The notes beneath the pieces were generated by a model. The model searched no databases, was not told the DNA's origin, and saw only the letters and a list, made by a program, of their open reading frames with translations. DNA of 64,000 bases from contig JAIWNF010000002.1 of NCBI GenBank assembly GCA_025093555.1, forward strand, positions 186,001 through 250,000. Reading direction: 5' to 3'. This DNA is from Circinella umbellata. Lineage: Eukaryota; Mucoromycota; Mucoromycetes; Mucorales; Lichtheimiaceae. Position numbers and translations under genes: made by a program. Numbering within the stretch: position 1 is the first letter of the stretch; every line of letters begins with the position of its first letter. Below are positions 1 to 10,872 of the stretch, one piece after another.

Positions 1-733
1 GGTAGGTAATCACGATAGAGAAAGCAAAAAAAAAAAAAAATGTCAAAGTGATGATTACCCCTGAAAGTTATATTTGGGTAACTTATTGAAAAAAAAATCT
101 TTACTTATGTCAACACATTCAATAGCTTTATAATATTTTCCTCCTTTCTTTTTTTTGTTTTTTCATTACTGGATAATATCTAAAATATTTACAGAAATTT
201 CAGGGAGAATTACATATTATGCTAATGGATCATAATATGATAAAGAACTGTCTGTTAAGTATTTCTTTTATAGTGACGTCAGACAAGTTTTCCTTTCACA
301 AAAGTATCATTGTAACTATAAACGAATGTAATTCTTTTGGTTTCAATGGTTCCCAGGTACTCGAACAATGATGCACAAACGATATCTATATTTATTTCTA
401 CCATCATAGATGTCGTCAGGAATTGGTGGTACGTACGTAGATCTTTATTATTAATATATTTAAAGAGTCATTATTGATGGATAAGCCGTCGTTCGTAATA
501 CACGCCGATCTGATATGCATAGTTTTTCCAATAAAAGCAAACTCGTATAAATCTTATCTTGTAGTAGAACGAATGAAAAAACGAAAATAAAGTTCAACTG
601 GTAAGTCAGTGGGACATTAATATTTTTTTTTAACTTTTTTATTTGTTATAAATGTACAAAAAGGTAAAATTAGAAAATTTGTATTACAAGAAAGAAAAAA
701 AAATTAACTGTACAGGATAAGAGTAGGAATAGA
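1..733. other. Intergenic, no gene seen
   Basis: A+T-rich DNA with short homopolymer runs. I see no credible coding sequence on either strand. The right part (about 600-733) is the 3' flank of the minus-strand TRP-like gene and carries A/T-rich stretches that could serve as its polyadenylation region. Confidence 0.6.
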
Positions 734-3565
734 TTATTGAAATGAAAAAGGTCGATGATGATTATTATTTCGTTGATCTTGATACTGTTGTTGATAGTGT
801 TGTTGTGCTGATAATGTACTACCCCAAGAAGTAGGTCGTTGTTGTTGTCGTTGTTGTAAATAACTGGATGGAGAAGCAGACATTAATGGCTCTACTACTG
901 TTGCTGTGGTCGATTCTTGTTGTGTGGGATTGATACCTAAAACAGAATGTCGATTTCGTCCACCTAGCTTCCATCCATTACGTTGTTCAATATTGGGTCT
1001 GAGTTCAAGATTGGATCTCACTCTATGAGGTGGTGGAATTGGAGGAGGTAATGATGATTGAGAAGAAATTCTATTATTATCGATATTATTACTCTTATTA
1101 TTTTTGCTGTGATCCTTGTTATGACTGGATGTTAATGCAACGGGTGACGGTCGTTCGTCACGTAATGAAATAACTTCCATCATAGGTTCTTGTTGTAAAT
1201 GTAATGATAATCTTTGTCGTTGTTGTTGTGGTGGAGGCTTGTTATCTAATTGTTGATATTCTTGTTCTTGTTCATACTGCTGTTGCTGTTGCTGCTGCCG
1301 TTGTTGGAACCGTTGTTGCTCAGCAAATTTATCAAGTTCATCATTCGTTGGGACTCGATGATGAAGATGATTATGTCTTATTTCACTATTTTCTTCGGGA
1401 TGTCTTTTTCTACGCCAAAATGCCATTCTTGCTGGTGGAGCTCCTGTTTCATTAATTTCATCATCCGCTAATCCAGTCACTAAGACCACCAAATTACGTA
1501 TAGGAAATAGAAACATCATCAAAAATACAATACAATGTAATGTGATTTGAGTATAGGCAAGTGCTTGTTTGTTACGATCCAATGCTTCTAAAGTATCCAA
1601 ATAGCCAATATTCAAGAATAAAATCACCAATCGAAAAGCACCGAATATAATATGTTGGATATTGACATGTCGAGATGCATAAGGCCGTCGTAAAATATGT
1701 AAAGTAAAATAAGCAGCTTCAAAAAGTAATAAAACAGCCATTTGTGCTACTCCAGAAACAGAAAACCATCCTGTCATAGCACCAATAAAAATACGATAGA
1801 CTAAATCACAGAGAAAGAAATAAAAACTTTCGTCCGTAAATGTATTATAGAGACAACCGTAACGAAGTAATAAGGTAATATCAGAAAATACAAGAGACGG
1901 AGGTCGTACATCCAAAAGGATAAATGCAATTACACCATAAACCAAAAAGATATGGAACACGAGAACCAAAGCAGCGGTTAATAGCAAATACCATGGCGCA
2001 GGAAGCATTAATTGAAAAAAGCCAAGAACCATCATGGGTAAATAAAATAAGGTGAGTACTCGTAAAATGATACCTAATTTTATATGTATATATAGTATCA
2101 TAATGTTATTTTATTTAGTATATAAATATAGTATAATAGTTCTTCCCACCCATAGTTGAATTATGTTACAGTTGAAATAAACATGTATTTCCTACGTACC
2201 AATTGTAAAATTTATAATTTTAGGTGTCTGCGCAGCATACCGATGTGGCGCACGCCAACTCAGTATTTGTACCACCATCCATATCACAAAACAAAGAAAC
2301 AAACATCCTGCCAAGATAATCAACATGAAAATAAAACTGGCCAAAAATAAATTATTTACATCCATATCCACAGCATTTGCAAACTTGGCTAATCCTTGTC
2401 CTTGTACTATAACCGATGAAGTGTTTTGTTGCTGATCCAATAATGTAACTGCCATCACATCTTCTACCTGTTGTTCCGGTTTATATGGAAAAATAGAGGC
2501 ATTTATATTTCGTAACCATTGTGTTGGAAATAATAAGAAACTCCATGCAAAATTGGATACAAATAATTGATAAAATTCAGGATAATTTAAATTAAGTTGA
2601 CCGGATAAAACGATGAATTGCGCATAATAAATCAAATCAAAGAATCCAGGAGATTTAAGTCGTAATGCTGCTGGTAACATAGCATAATTGGATGTGAATA
2701 AAAAGACGTCGTGTTCAGCTTCGGATACTGTTGCAAATGAGGCGAAAAATGATACCAAGGCTGCAAAGATTGTAATCGCTGCAGGTACATACGTGAATAC
2801 AATTTTCCATGTTGGATTTTGATAACCGACAGGTGCCATGGTAATACAAATCCAATCTTCACTATCGGCTGTTAATGTTGAATATCGAGTGATGATATTA
2901 CCCAATGGTAAAGATGTTTCTGGTAAAGTAAAAGACTATATTATAAATAAAATCCACCATAAAGGAGTTAATATAATGGATATAGTTTATTGATAATGGA
3001 TAAAGAAATCAAATGAATTACCTGTTGTATGGATACATTTGAGTTTGCTTCTATTGGACATCCATTACTATTTGAATTATTTAATGTTGGACATAATCGT
3101 TGTCTTTGATCCATCACTGCGTTAAATCCTATGACTACTTCTGTTCTTGCAGAAGAATATTCTATTTTTTTTTTTTTTTCAAAACGAAAGCATTCAAAAT
3201 ATATTTAATTGATTTGTATCTTTTGAAGAGAAAATGGTTATATACTTACGGTTTTGTCCTTGATTAAGGTTCGTAACGGCAATAGAAGAATGTCCGCTCA
3301 AGTTGAAAAAAAATGTATTGGTGGCGTGATCATAAGTTCGATTCAAGTCATGAACAACAAATGTATTGACATTGGAACATTGAGTGAAATTAGTGTTATC
3401 ATTGTTAAATAATGTATCGAGTATACTGACGGACTGATCTTGTTGTGCATTAACTAATGTTATAGATCGTGTAGGACTAGATAATAATACTAATATTATG
3501 CAAAGAGTATAATAAAATAAACAAGAAGAGGACGGAGTATAGAAGAAGAACGGTCGACGTTTCAT
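734..3565 (-). CDS. TRP-like / flavin-carrier (Flc, Pkd2-type) fungal membrane protein
   Basis: Four exons read 3565-3250, 3161-3022, 2935-2200 and 2073-734 and join in frame to about 843 residues. The protein opens with a basic, then hydrophobic signal peptide (start MKRRPFF, chosen because the signal follows it directly). An extracytoplasmic cysteine- and N-glycosylation-rich region of about 190 residues follows, resembling the ML-like TRP_N domain. A polytopic domain with repeated hydrophobic helices runs from about residue 196 to 630 (for example an FFASFATV helix and the ILRVLTLFYLPMM segment after the last intron). This layout is that of the fungal TRP/Flc family (yeast Flc1-3, fission yeast Pkd2), which act in Ca2+ handling, FAD import into the ER and cell wall integrity. 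The last ~200 residues are a cytoplasmic low-complexity tail with polyglutamine and a PPPIPPPH motif. Family assignment rests on architecture and remembered motifs; the transported ligand is not deducible. Confidence 0.85.
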
Positions 3566-4390
3566 TTTTATGTAGAATAAAGTATATAAAGTATGCTTGA
3601 ACAAAAAAAAGTAGAAAAGGGAAAGAAAAAGGGAAAGAGGAAGAGAAAGAACCAAGCAAAAACATTTTTGTTGCTATTATTATTGTGTTGTAAGGTTAAC
3701 GATGTTTCTAAGTTTAGAGACAAAGTTTTTTTTTTTTTTCAAAGTTTTTTTGTTTGTGCCTGGAACCATATCAAAACAACTTTATTTTTGGGTATCTGTT
3801 ATTGTTTATTATTAATCCTTTCGTTATAATAATAATAATAATAACGCATCAAGAATGATCGACTAAAAGCTGTTATTATCACAAGACTAGTTGCATTCAT
3901 AGAAAAACCCTTTCATCCCACCCTTATTTTATTTTTTAAAAGCGCCCTTTTTTTTATGTACGTAAAACCCGACTTTCTTTACACATACGGAACTATGGAT
4001 TCCGACAACTGAATACAATCAGCATAACTTTGTGTCACATACTATTCTTCTCTCAATTCGAATGATCAGCCATAACAGTAGTATTCGTAGCTAGGTAGTA
4101 GGTAGCACCAAATTCTCGGGCTTGTTTATAATGACGAATGAACAAAGATTCCTGAGTTTATTAATATTTCTTTTTGTTGTTGCTTTAATTTTTACGCGTC
4201 AACAAAATGCATGTTATATATCATATAGTATAAAATTTTAACTTATGAATACAGTCATTTCAGATACATACAATGTCGGTGGATCCAAAAATAAAGAACT
4301 GTTCATGTGCCATGAACTGTGTTTATTTTAGTAATTGTCCAAAGAAAATTCTTAAAAAAGAAGGCGCTTTTTTATTTATTTATTACCTTC
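3566..4390. other. Intergenic: upstream region of the TRP-like gene
   Basis: The first part (3566-3850) is the 5' flank of the minus-strand TRP-like gene and contains A/T homopolymers and an AAT trinucleotide run near 3826-3843. The remainder, up to the transposase remnant, shows no gene. I could not identify terminal inverted repeats for the neighbouring transposon here. Confidence 0.5.
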
Positions 4391-4393
4391 AGA

Positions 4394-5560
4394 ATGGATA
4401 TGCAATTTTTTTATGAAGTTGGACCAGGATATGTTGCTGACGAGACGTTATTCGTCATCGAAACAATAAGTGCTTGTACTCAATTCTTAATGAATAAACC
4501 CCTAGAAAGTCCTTCTAACCCTATTATGCATCCGGTTGCCAATGAGAAGAACAATGAGGTTGACATGACGATAGGCAACAAAAGACGTTATGCAGTTTAC
4601 TCTGATGAGAGCAAGGCTAGAGTTTTTCAGCAAATGCTTGAATGCTGCTGTTGCTTCAAGACAATTGGATATTCATGTCCGAGCAGCGCAGAGATGGATC
4701 AACCGTTATTACGAGGACCCTGGAAATATTTTTAAAAAAAAGAAAATGTCGGGTTGACGTCGTATTCTGAAGAAGCAGATAAGCAGTTTCTATCAAGTTA
4801 TATTGATGAAAATCCTTTCTGCTGTTGTCACTAAAGTGGAGGAAAATTAACACAAAGCTTTGTTGACGACCTTAATATTTCTTGTAGTATAGTTTACAAC
4901 CTCATGACAAATGAGTTGCAATCTTTCTAGTAAGCAGATACAATTACAGCCTGTAGAAAGAAACAGCGAAGCAAGAGATGCAACAAAGGTATGATTCGGT
5001 ATGAAATTGGCTTAGATTTAACAACAAATTGGGTCTTTCTTGATGAATCGGCCCTCCATATCAATTTGAAACGAGATACGGATTGGTCAAATAAGGGGAC
5101 TCCTGCAGTTGGTATAGATGTACCTACAACAAAAGCGAACGCAACATTGATTTCAGGTGCCATTTATCTGCGACTGATTTAATTAATGTAAGTTTAAGAG
5201 TTCCAAAGCAATTAAAACGAGAAAATGTGGATATGAAACTGATGGCTATAGCATAGGAATAATAACAGGGCATTATTTAAGTTTGCCAAAGGCTGCTCTT
5301 GATGAAATAGACAAGTATCTTCAAAAATGAAAAGACATTATCTTGTCATAAATAATGCTTTTATTCATAGCGCAACTGTCATAGGCAAGCACATCCATTT
5401 TCGAGGATATCAGTATGGTTATGTTCTTCCATATTCTCTCGAACTGAATTCTGATTGAACGGCTCCAGTCCGTTGTCAAGCGCAAAATTAAAAAAAAATC
5501 ACGTAGCACATCTAAAAACATTATTTGAACAAATGTTAAAGTCGTGGCATTTATACAGGC
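4394..5560 (+). pseudogene. Decayed Tc1/mariner-IS630-type DDE transposase
   Basis: A dead transposase can be followed through several frames. 4394-4735 gives the N-terminus (MDMQFFYEV...KRRYAVYSDESKARVFQQML), then a frameshift near 4650 leads into a helix-turn-helix segment (KQLDIHVRAAQRWINRYYED). Around 4790-4930 IDENP and a SIVYNLMTNE block remain. 4991-5182 holds the first catalytic block (WVFLDESALHINLKRDTDWS, with the family's FxDE motif). 5330-5460 holds NNAFIHSA and the degraded PYSLELNSD block, equivalent to LPPYSPELNPIE, where the final acidic residue is replaced by a stop. Stops and frameshifts rule out an active enzyme. The family identity follows from the order and spacing of these motifs. 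I could not locate its inverted repeats. Confidence 0.75.
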
Positions 5561-6190
5561 ATCAAGAACCTCCAATGTTTTATGGAGACAATATTGCTGG
5601 TGATAAACAATTTTTTCAAGAAACTATCTCTTCACTACGTAAGCCAAACTTTATTTGCCACTACAGTTGGTATCCTCAATAGTAATCATAAACACTCACT
5701 GGATACAAGCCCTAATACTGCTTTCCTACAGAAATAATACTACAAGTCTTGTCCGAAATAATAGGCTGAAGCACACGTGGAATATAAGACTGAAAAGTTC
5801 AATTGCGTTATTTTTGGGTCCTTTAAAAGCAAATAGATAATAGTACAATATTTATTGGTCCAAAAAGTCAAGATTGTAAAATAAATTGATGGGTAAAAGA
5901 ATAAGCCGGATTATGATAATGCTCATTTATATTAATATTACTAACGTTATTGTTTTCAATTAAGAACATTATTTCTATTAATATTCCTAGAACTAATAAT
6001 AAACCCAAGATTATATCGATTCTTCTTTTGAATAAACTCTAATATTTTGCATGATATTCTACTGCATTATGAACAAAAAAAATCTAAGGAGTAACTTTTT
6101 TTTTTCGAAACAATTTCATTGGATGTTGCCTATTTTTTATTCTCACTCCCACATCCACAACCCACATGGTTTTGTGAAACCCAAAAGGAT

Positions 6191-6243
6191 TTTTCTCTTG
6201 TCTCTCTCTCTCTCTTTCTCTCTGTCTCTCTCCTTTTTTCTTC
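6191..6243 (+). promoter_or_regulatory. Pyrimidine-rich leader before DUF202 gene
   Basis: A CT-repeat tract ends about ten bases before the chosen ATG at 6254. CT-rich leaders next to start codons and transcription starts are common in filamentous fungi. A regulatory role is inferred from position only. Confidence 0.4.
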
Positions 6244-6253
6244 GTCATTATTT

Positions 6254-6814
6254 ATGGAAACATACGCCTCTACAAAATTTTCACTTTGTAATAATGAACA
6301 ATGTTGTAAGAAGTTCAATTACATTGATGTTGCAACAGTTCATTTTCAGGTAGAAGGACCTGACCCTCGTGATCATTGTGCAAATGAACGTAATATGTTG
6401 ACTTGGTTACGTACTGGCATGATTCTTTCATTAATAGGTGAAGGAATGAATCTCTACTCTTTCAGTGTATTACCCACCTTTTAATTATATATCTACTAAA
6501 CCAATTATATTCAATTATCAAAAAAAAAAATAGGATTTATGACCTTATTAGATTTACCAAGTCAAATATTTGCTCCTGCTCAAACTATACCATGGAACCA
6601 TGATTCATCTTCTGTACAAGTTCAAGTTGTATCTTATATTTTTGTTGGGTTGGGCATTACATCAATACTTGTGGGAATTATAGCATACTTTAAAAATTTG
6701 AATCAAATTTTGACCCGTCAAATTGTTGTTGGTCATGGATGGTCAGGTTATACTATGGTATTATTAATTGTACTATTTGTACTATTTGTTATGGCGGCTG
6801 CTTTAACAACCTAA
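6254..6814 (+). CDS. DUF202 (YidH/Vtc1-related) small membrane protein
   Basis: Two exons, 6254-6437 and 6534-6814, joined across a 96-bp intron with an A-rich 3' end just before its TAG acceptor; product 154 residues. The key motif is RDHCANERNMLTWLRTG (about residues 38-54), the hallmark of DUF202, followed across the splice by GMILSLIGFMTLLDL as the first transmembrane helix. Two more helices are visible in exon 2 (VVSYIFVGLGITSILVGIIAYF and the last ~25 residues). The start at 6254 gives a soluble ~35-residue N-terminus rich in Cys and Asn; no other ATG in this frame lies closer. Relatives include bacterial YidH and the Vtc1 subunit of the vacuolar polyphosphate polymerase complex, but this protein lacks any visible SPX domain, so a link to polyphosphate is only a possibility. 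It ends 14 bp from the stop of the convergent TPR gene. Confidence 0.88.
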
Positions 6815-6828
6815 AATACATTTACTTC

Positions 6829-7767
6829 TTATTTCTTTTCTCGATCAAACATTCCCCAGTATGCATTCTTTACTTGCTCTTGTCCTTTCTTATCCTTCTG
6901 TTGAATTAAAGCCAATTCATGTTTTACTGCTGCATCTATATAATTAATCCATGCGTCATTATTCATCATTCATTTATCCATTATTCATCCTATTTATGTC
7001 TTTATAGACTCTTCAATTAAAATATATAAAAAATTACCTTTGGGATCCTTTTTCAAAATTTCAGTTAATAATTCCTGTGCTTTTTCCATATTACCCAAAC
7101 GACCATGTGCTTGGCCTTGACGGAACTTTGACTTTAAATTTGAGTCATCAATTTCTCGTGCCTATTTTTTTTTATTTGATATGAATTGGGTTCATATATC
7201 AATTTATGCGTATCATCTTCCTTCATCACCCCATAATATACATTCATATATATACTTATTTTACCTTGGTTGCACTATCTAATACACGAGACCACTTTTC
7301 TTGTTTGGCCAAAACAGCTACCATTATAATAAAATAAATTATTAAATGTTGTCGACTCTTTTTCTTGTTTCTTTTCTCTTTCAATAATTAACATCTCATA
7401 AGAAAGGTATAAATATATATATATATTACTCTACCTGCCATGTTATTATAAATTTTGACAAGTTGTTCATTAGCCCGTTCTTTCAAGTTATTTTCTGGAT
7501 GAAGTCCACCCACAGTTCGTAAATGTAAAAGCGCGTGATAATATTGTGAAAGGGCTAAAAGAAAAGAAAAGACATGTTGCATTCCCACCAAACCAACCCC
7601 AATTAATTAATGTCAATAATACATGACGTATAATCAATTCTTTTTATTAATGCATAATTGTTTTTCAAAAAATTAATTTTACCTTCTTGATAATTGTTCT
7701 TTTTGAAAGCTTCATTACCAGCTTCACGACATTCAACACCTTTTTCAAAAGTTTGTTCGGGTTTCAT
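6829..7767 (-). CDS. TTC9-like tetratricopeptide repeat protein
   Basis: Five exons on the minus strand: 7767-7683, 7554-7435, 7317-7265, 7161-7038 and 6935-6829, total 162 residues. The reading begins MKPEQTFEKGVECREAGNEAFKKNNY, a first TPR helix pair, continues with YYHALLHLRTVGGLHPENN (the long helix of TTC9/TTC9C proteins with its YHxALLxL core), then IYNNMAAVLAKQEKWSRVLD and a third repeat FRQGQAHGRLGNMEKAQELL, and ends KNAYWGMFDREKK, comparable with the aromatic-Gly-Met-Phe terminus of TTC9C. The size and repeat order fit a single compact TPR domain acting as a protein-binding (possibly Hsp90/Hsp70 co-chaperone) module; partners cannot be inferred. Every acceptor is preceded by a clear TAG and all junction phases agree, so the gene model is firm although its function is not. 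Confidence 0.85.
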
Positions 7768-9699
7768 CTTTTATATAAAATATTGAAAATGATAATAAAT
7801 TAAATTAAAAAACAAGGGCTGAGGAATATGAAACTTTACATAGAAAAAAAAAAGAGAAAACAGCCGCCTACTTTACGCTTCCAAATTCGGGTATTTGTTG
7901 TGATCGCGCCTTTGTACTACGCCAACCATCATCCCTCCACAATTTAATCATTGTGATTATGATAACTACTACTTATAAAAAAAACGGATTCTATACTCAT
8001 TTATTAATCGATTATCAAACAAGGATAACACAGTCATAATCTCGTTTATACTTTCTGATATCCATCTATCATTTATACAAATATGATTTGATTGTTCCCA
8101 TATAAAATGATGTCTTATTAAATTGTACGTAAGCATGATATTAGCCAAAAAGAGATTAGACTCCTTAATTCCGCATTGACCAAACCGCCTTGGTCATAAG
8201 ATAGTAAACTGTAGATTCTGTTCCTTTTATAGAATGTTCAAACCTCGTACGTATCTCCAAAAGTAGTATGCATTGACCAGCATTTGGAATCACATTTGTC
8301 AGCTTATCATACTAAATATATACTTTCTAAAAGTTTGAAAGCTACCTTAAAAAGTAACTACTGTGTAAAGGCGCTTTAGGGTCTATTTTTAGCATCTCTT
8401 AAAACCTTACATAAGAATAATATTGTATTTTGCATTTTGTATATCATTCTGTAAAGAAAGCATATAGCCGATATGGTATAATAAAATATACAGACGATTA
8501 TTATTATATTTATCAAAGAAAGAATTATTACTTATGTTATATTATTCGAAAGCTCAAAAAAAAAAAGGTATTGACTAGGGGTGCTCCAATTTGGAAACAG
8601 CATCTTCCTAACATGGCGCGCCCTTTGGCAATTTAAGTATTTGACGCTCCTTTCATCTATTCTCCTTTTAAATATTCACAATCTCAGTAATAATTATTGA
8701 CAATATGTTTAACGTACTTTGCTGATTGAACATTTATATAGTTACTTTCTCATTCTTCTAGCCATAAAATATATTTAAAAGATTGCTTAATAAATATAAT
8801 ATATATATATTGTAACTATACAACAAAGAACGCGATAACGAAGAGAGGAGGTAAACAGTATCGTAGTATTAGATTAAAAACTAGTACTAAACGTCATATT
8901 TTTATAATAATGTTTGTGTGATATGAAAATGTGTCTTTTTTTTTTGCTTTATCTTTAGCATGCTCCAATCCAGCACATAGCAACATATTTATATATATAT
9001 CTAAAACAGACATACGTATATACAAGGCTTTATAGTATTTAACTATCTGTATTCCTTATTTTTCCTAGTAATAAAAGACTGACGTGGACTTGAGATCTTT
9101 TAATTGGTGGAAATTATTTAGCGGCATAATGAAATAATCAAAATAAAACTAGCTTTCTTTTTTTTTCGCGAATTCCTATAGCCAGCAATAATGCTAAAGG
9201 GATAATAATAGTCATATTTCCTTCTATATTAAATCCATTGTTTATTAACCTTTTCATTTGCTCTTATTCCAACTCGTCTATGTAAATATACAGCAAAAAA
9301 CCAAAAACTCCAACTTTCTAAATTAGTTTTTTTGTTACTACAGGGCTGTAAGAACTTGATCCATGAATCCATAATTATAGGGACGGATCAAATAAATCTG
9401 ATGGATTTGTAATTGTACAAGATCCAAACCGTACGAAAAAACGGTTCGGTGTATAAGTCTGGAGTGTACCAAGATCTTTCATCGGTAACCCCCCAAAGAA
9501 AACTCAACTACAGGTGAAAAGGCAAGACAGCGTTGTCACAACGTTTTTGGAAAGTGGTACAACTATGGCCAATCCGTGAGGAGACCTCATCATCCAAGCA
9601 CAATCACGAAGATGATTATCATCAGGCACAGGTTGGTTAGAAAGCATTTTAATTTTGTTGTCATTAAATAATGCTCTAACAAATTAACTCGGAATACAG
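7768..9699. other. Gene-free DNA with faint coding remnants
   Basis: No intact gene. Two short open stretches on the plus strand look like decayed protein sequence rather than random DNA: about 8140-8280 (KKRLDSLIPH, then a segment with FCSFYRMFKPRTYLQK interrupted by stops) and 8560-8650 (LTRGAPIWKQHLPNMARPL). They lie upstream of, and in the same direction as, the RNA-polymerase-like remnant at 9991-10275 and may belong to the same dead gene, but I cannot prove it. Confidence 0.3.
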
Positions 9700-10275
9700 G
9701 CTGTTGAAGTTGATGGTGTTTCCATTGGTAGTTCAAGTGGGTCTGTAGGGACTCGTATAGAATACAAAGCCCTTCAACTTGATTCATCCTACAACAATTT
9801 GGACCACCCAAAGAAAGCAGTTGTTGAGTACGTTTTGTGAAAGACTATCTCACATCATTTGATTGTTTATTAATCTTCATTGTTTATTTTATTTTTTTGT
9901 GTTACGTATGGCATATGCACATTTTGGTTATTGTCTCATTTAGTTAGAGATAAGCAACAGTACCTTAGCTCTATACCTAAATAACTTGTAGTTCCCAGAG
10001 GGAGACTAAGGGGCTCATCAGTAAGACTTGGAGAAATGGAAGTTCATGTAATGATGATGAGTGGTCTAGTAAAGATAACCGAACTAGTCGATGGATCAGA
10101 TATGTGTGTGGTTGATGTCTGTTCTACATGCAGACGACTATCCTTATAATGTGACTGTAGAGAAGTCAATCCTACTACTAGTTTTCTGATTCATTTACCT
10201 CTTGTTAGGTTTGACATATGTGGAGTTGTATATACTTTGGCAGTAAATTCTTTCAATTTCCCGATCATAATATAA
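9700..10275 (+). pseudogene. Decayed RNA polymerase second-largest-subunit (beta/RPB2)-like C-terminus
   Basis: Reading 9991-10275 in one frame gives a block with RGSSVRLGEMEVHVMMMSG, then ELVDGSD, then a CSTC pair, one in-frame stop, a CDC pair, HLPLVRFDICGVVYTLAV and a terminal stop. This order (R-x-GEME, SD, CxxC...CxC, then a hydrophobic helix ending the chain) is the C-terminal clamp/zinc region of multisubunit RNA polymerase second-largest subunits (Pfam Rpb2 domain 7 region). It is far from what I expect for nuclear Pol I, II or III, where GEMERD is followed by an HG/YG motif, so a source such as a linear virus-like plasmid or a large DNA virus is plausible. An open stretch at 9700-9840 on the same strand (EYKALQLDSSYNNLDHPKK) is probably part of the same gene. 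The copy is dead: stops and frame breaks interrupt it. Confidence 0.5.
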
Positions 10276-10299
10276 CCAAATTTGAATACATACACATTA

Positions 10300-10872
10300 C
10301 ATGCCTGTAACGCAGAACACAACAGGAAATCCGTCCACTATTCCGTAATCTGAATATTAACACTTTTCGTGTTCTGGATATCTCATATCGCCTGGTCGAA
10401 ATATCATCGGTATACTAGTTCACCAGCGCGTTTTGCCACAAATCAACGCAACCCTCCAAGAAGCCAACATTCCCACACTAAAGAGCTTTGATCCCATTCA
10501 CCTAGATATCTCAAGAATCCCAAATACGAAAAGTGTACTAGACCTGTACGAACGACAACTTCTAAACAATGTCGCCTTCAACAATGTTTGCGAGCCATCG
10601 CAGCACGTCTTTTTACATCAATTACTAAAATAGCGCGTTTTTTTTTTTGTTTTCCTGAAACCTTCATCACATATTAATAATGTAGCTTGTACCATTTATT
10701 TTACAATAGTTCACTATTAATATCTTTATATACTGTATTCCCATTTACTGCTGATGCACATATACCTTTTTCTTGCTGCCCCGCATATTTTTAGTACCCC
10801 TCTTTGGGAGCTGATGAGAGCAATAAGCTGAAATCAGCGTGTGTTCAATTAATGTAGTCTTTATAAATTAAG
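10300..10872 (+). mobile_element. LINE ORF1 3' fragment, plus-strand copy
   Basis: A frameshifted stretch reads FRNLNINTFRVLDISYR, then GRNIIG and LPQINATLQEANIPTLKSFD, ending at a stop at 10633. It is clearly homologous to the longer minus-strand copy at 12545-14012 (LRHLNINTSRILDISFPGR..., LPEIISIMQIAKIPVLKDFD). The two copies also share their 3' untranslated segments: 10745-10860 is the near-perfect reverse complement of about 12565-12690, including a TGCTGCCCCGC block and GTACCCCTCTTTG. This copy is 5'-truncated, as expected for LINE insertion. Confidence 0.7.

Noticed and set aside
1204..1471. Long hydrophobic plus-strand open frames opposite the polyglutamine tail of the TRP-like gene
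   Set aside because: They are the antisense of CAG/CAA repeats and have no independent support; the same applies to minus-strand frames opposite the chitin synthase and FERRY3-like glutamine runs.
9342..9360. CAGGGCTGTA sequence resembling a hAT-type terminus
   Set aside because: No complementary right end or 8-bp target duplication was found nearby.
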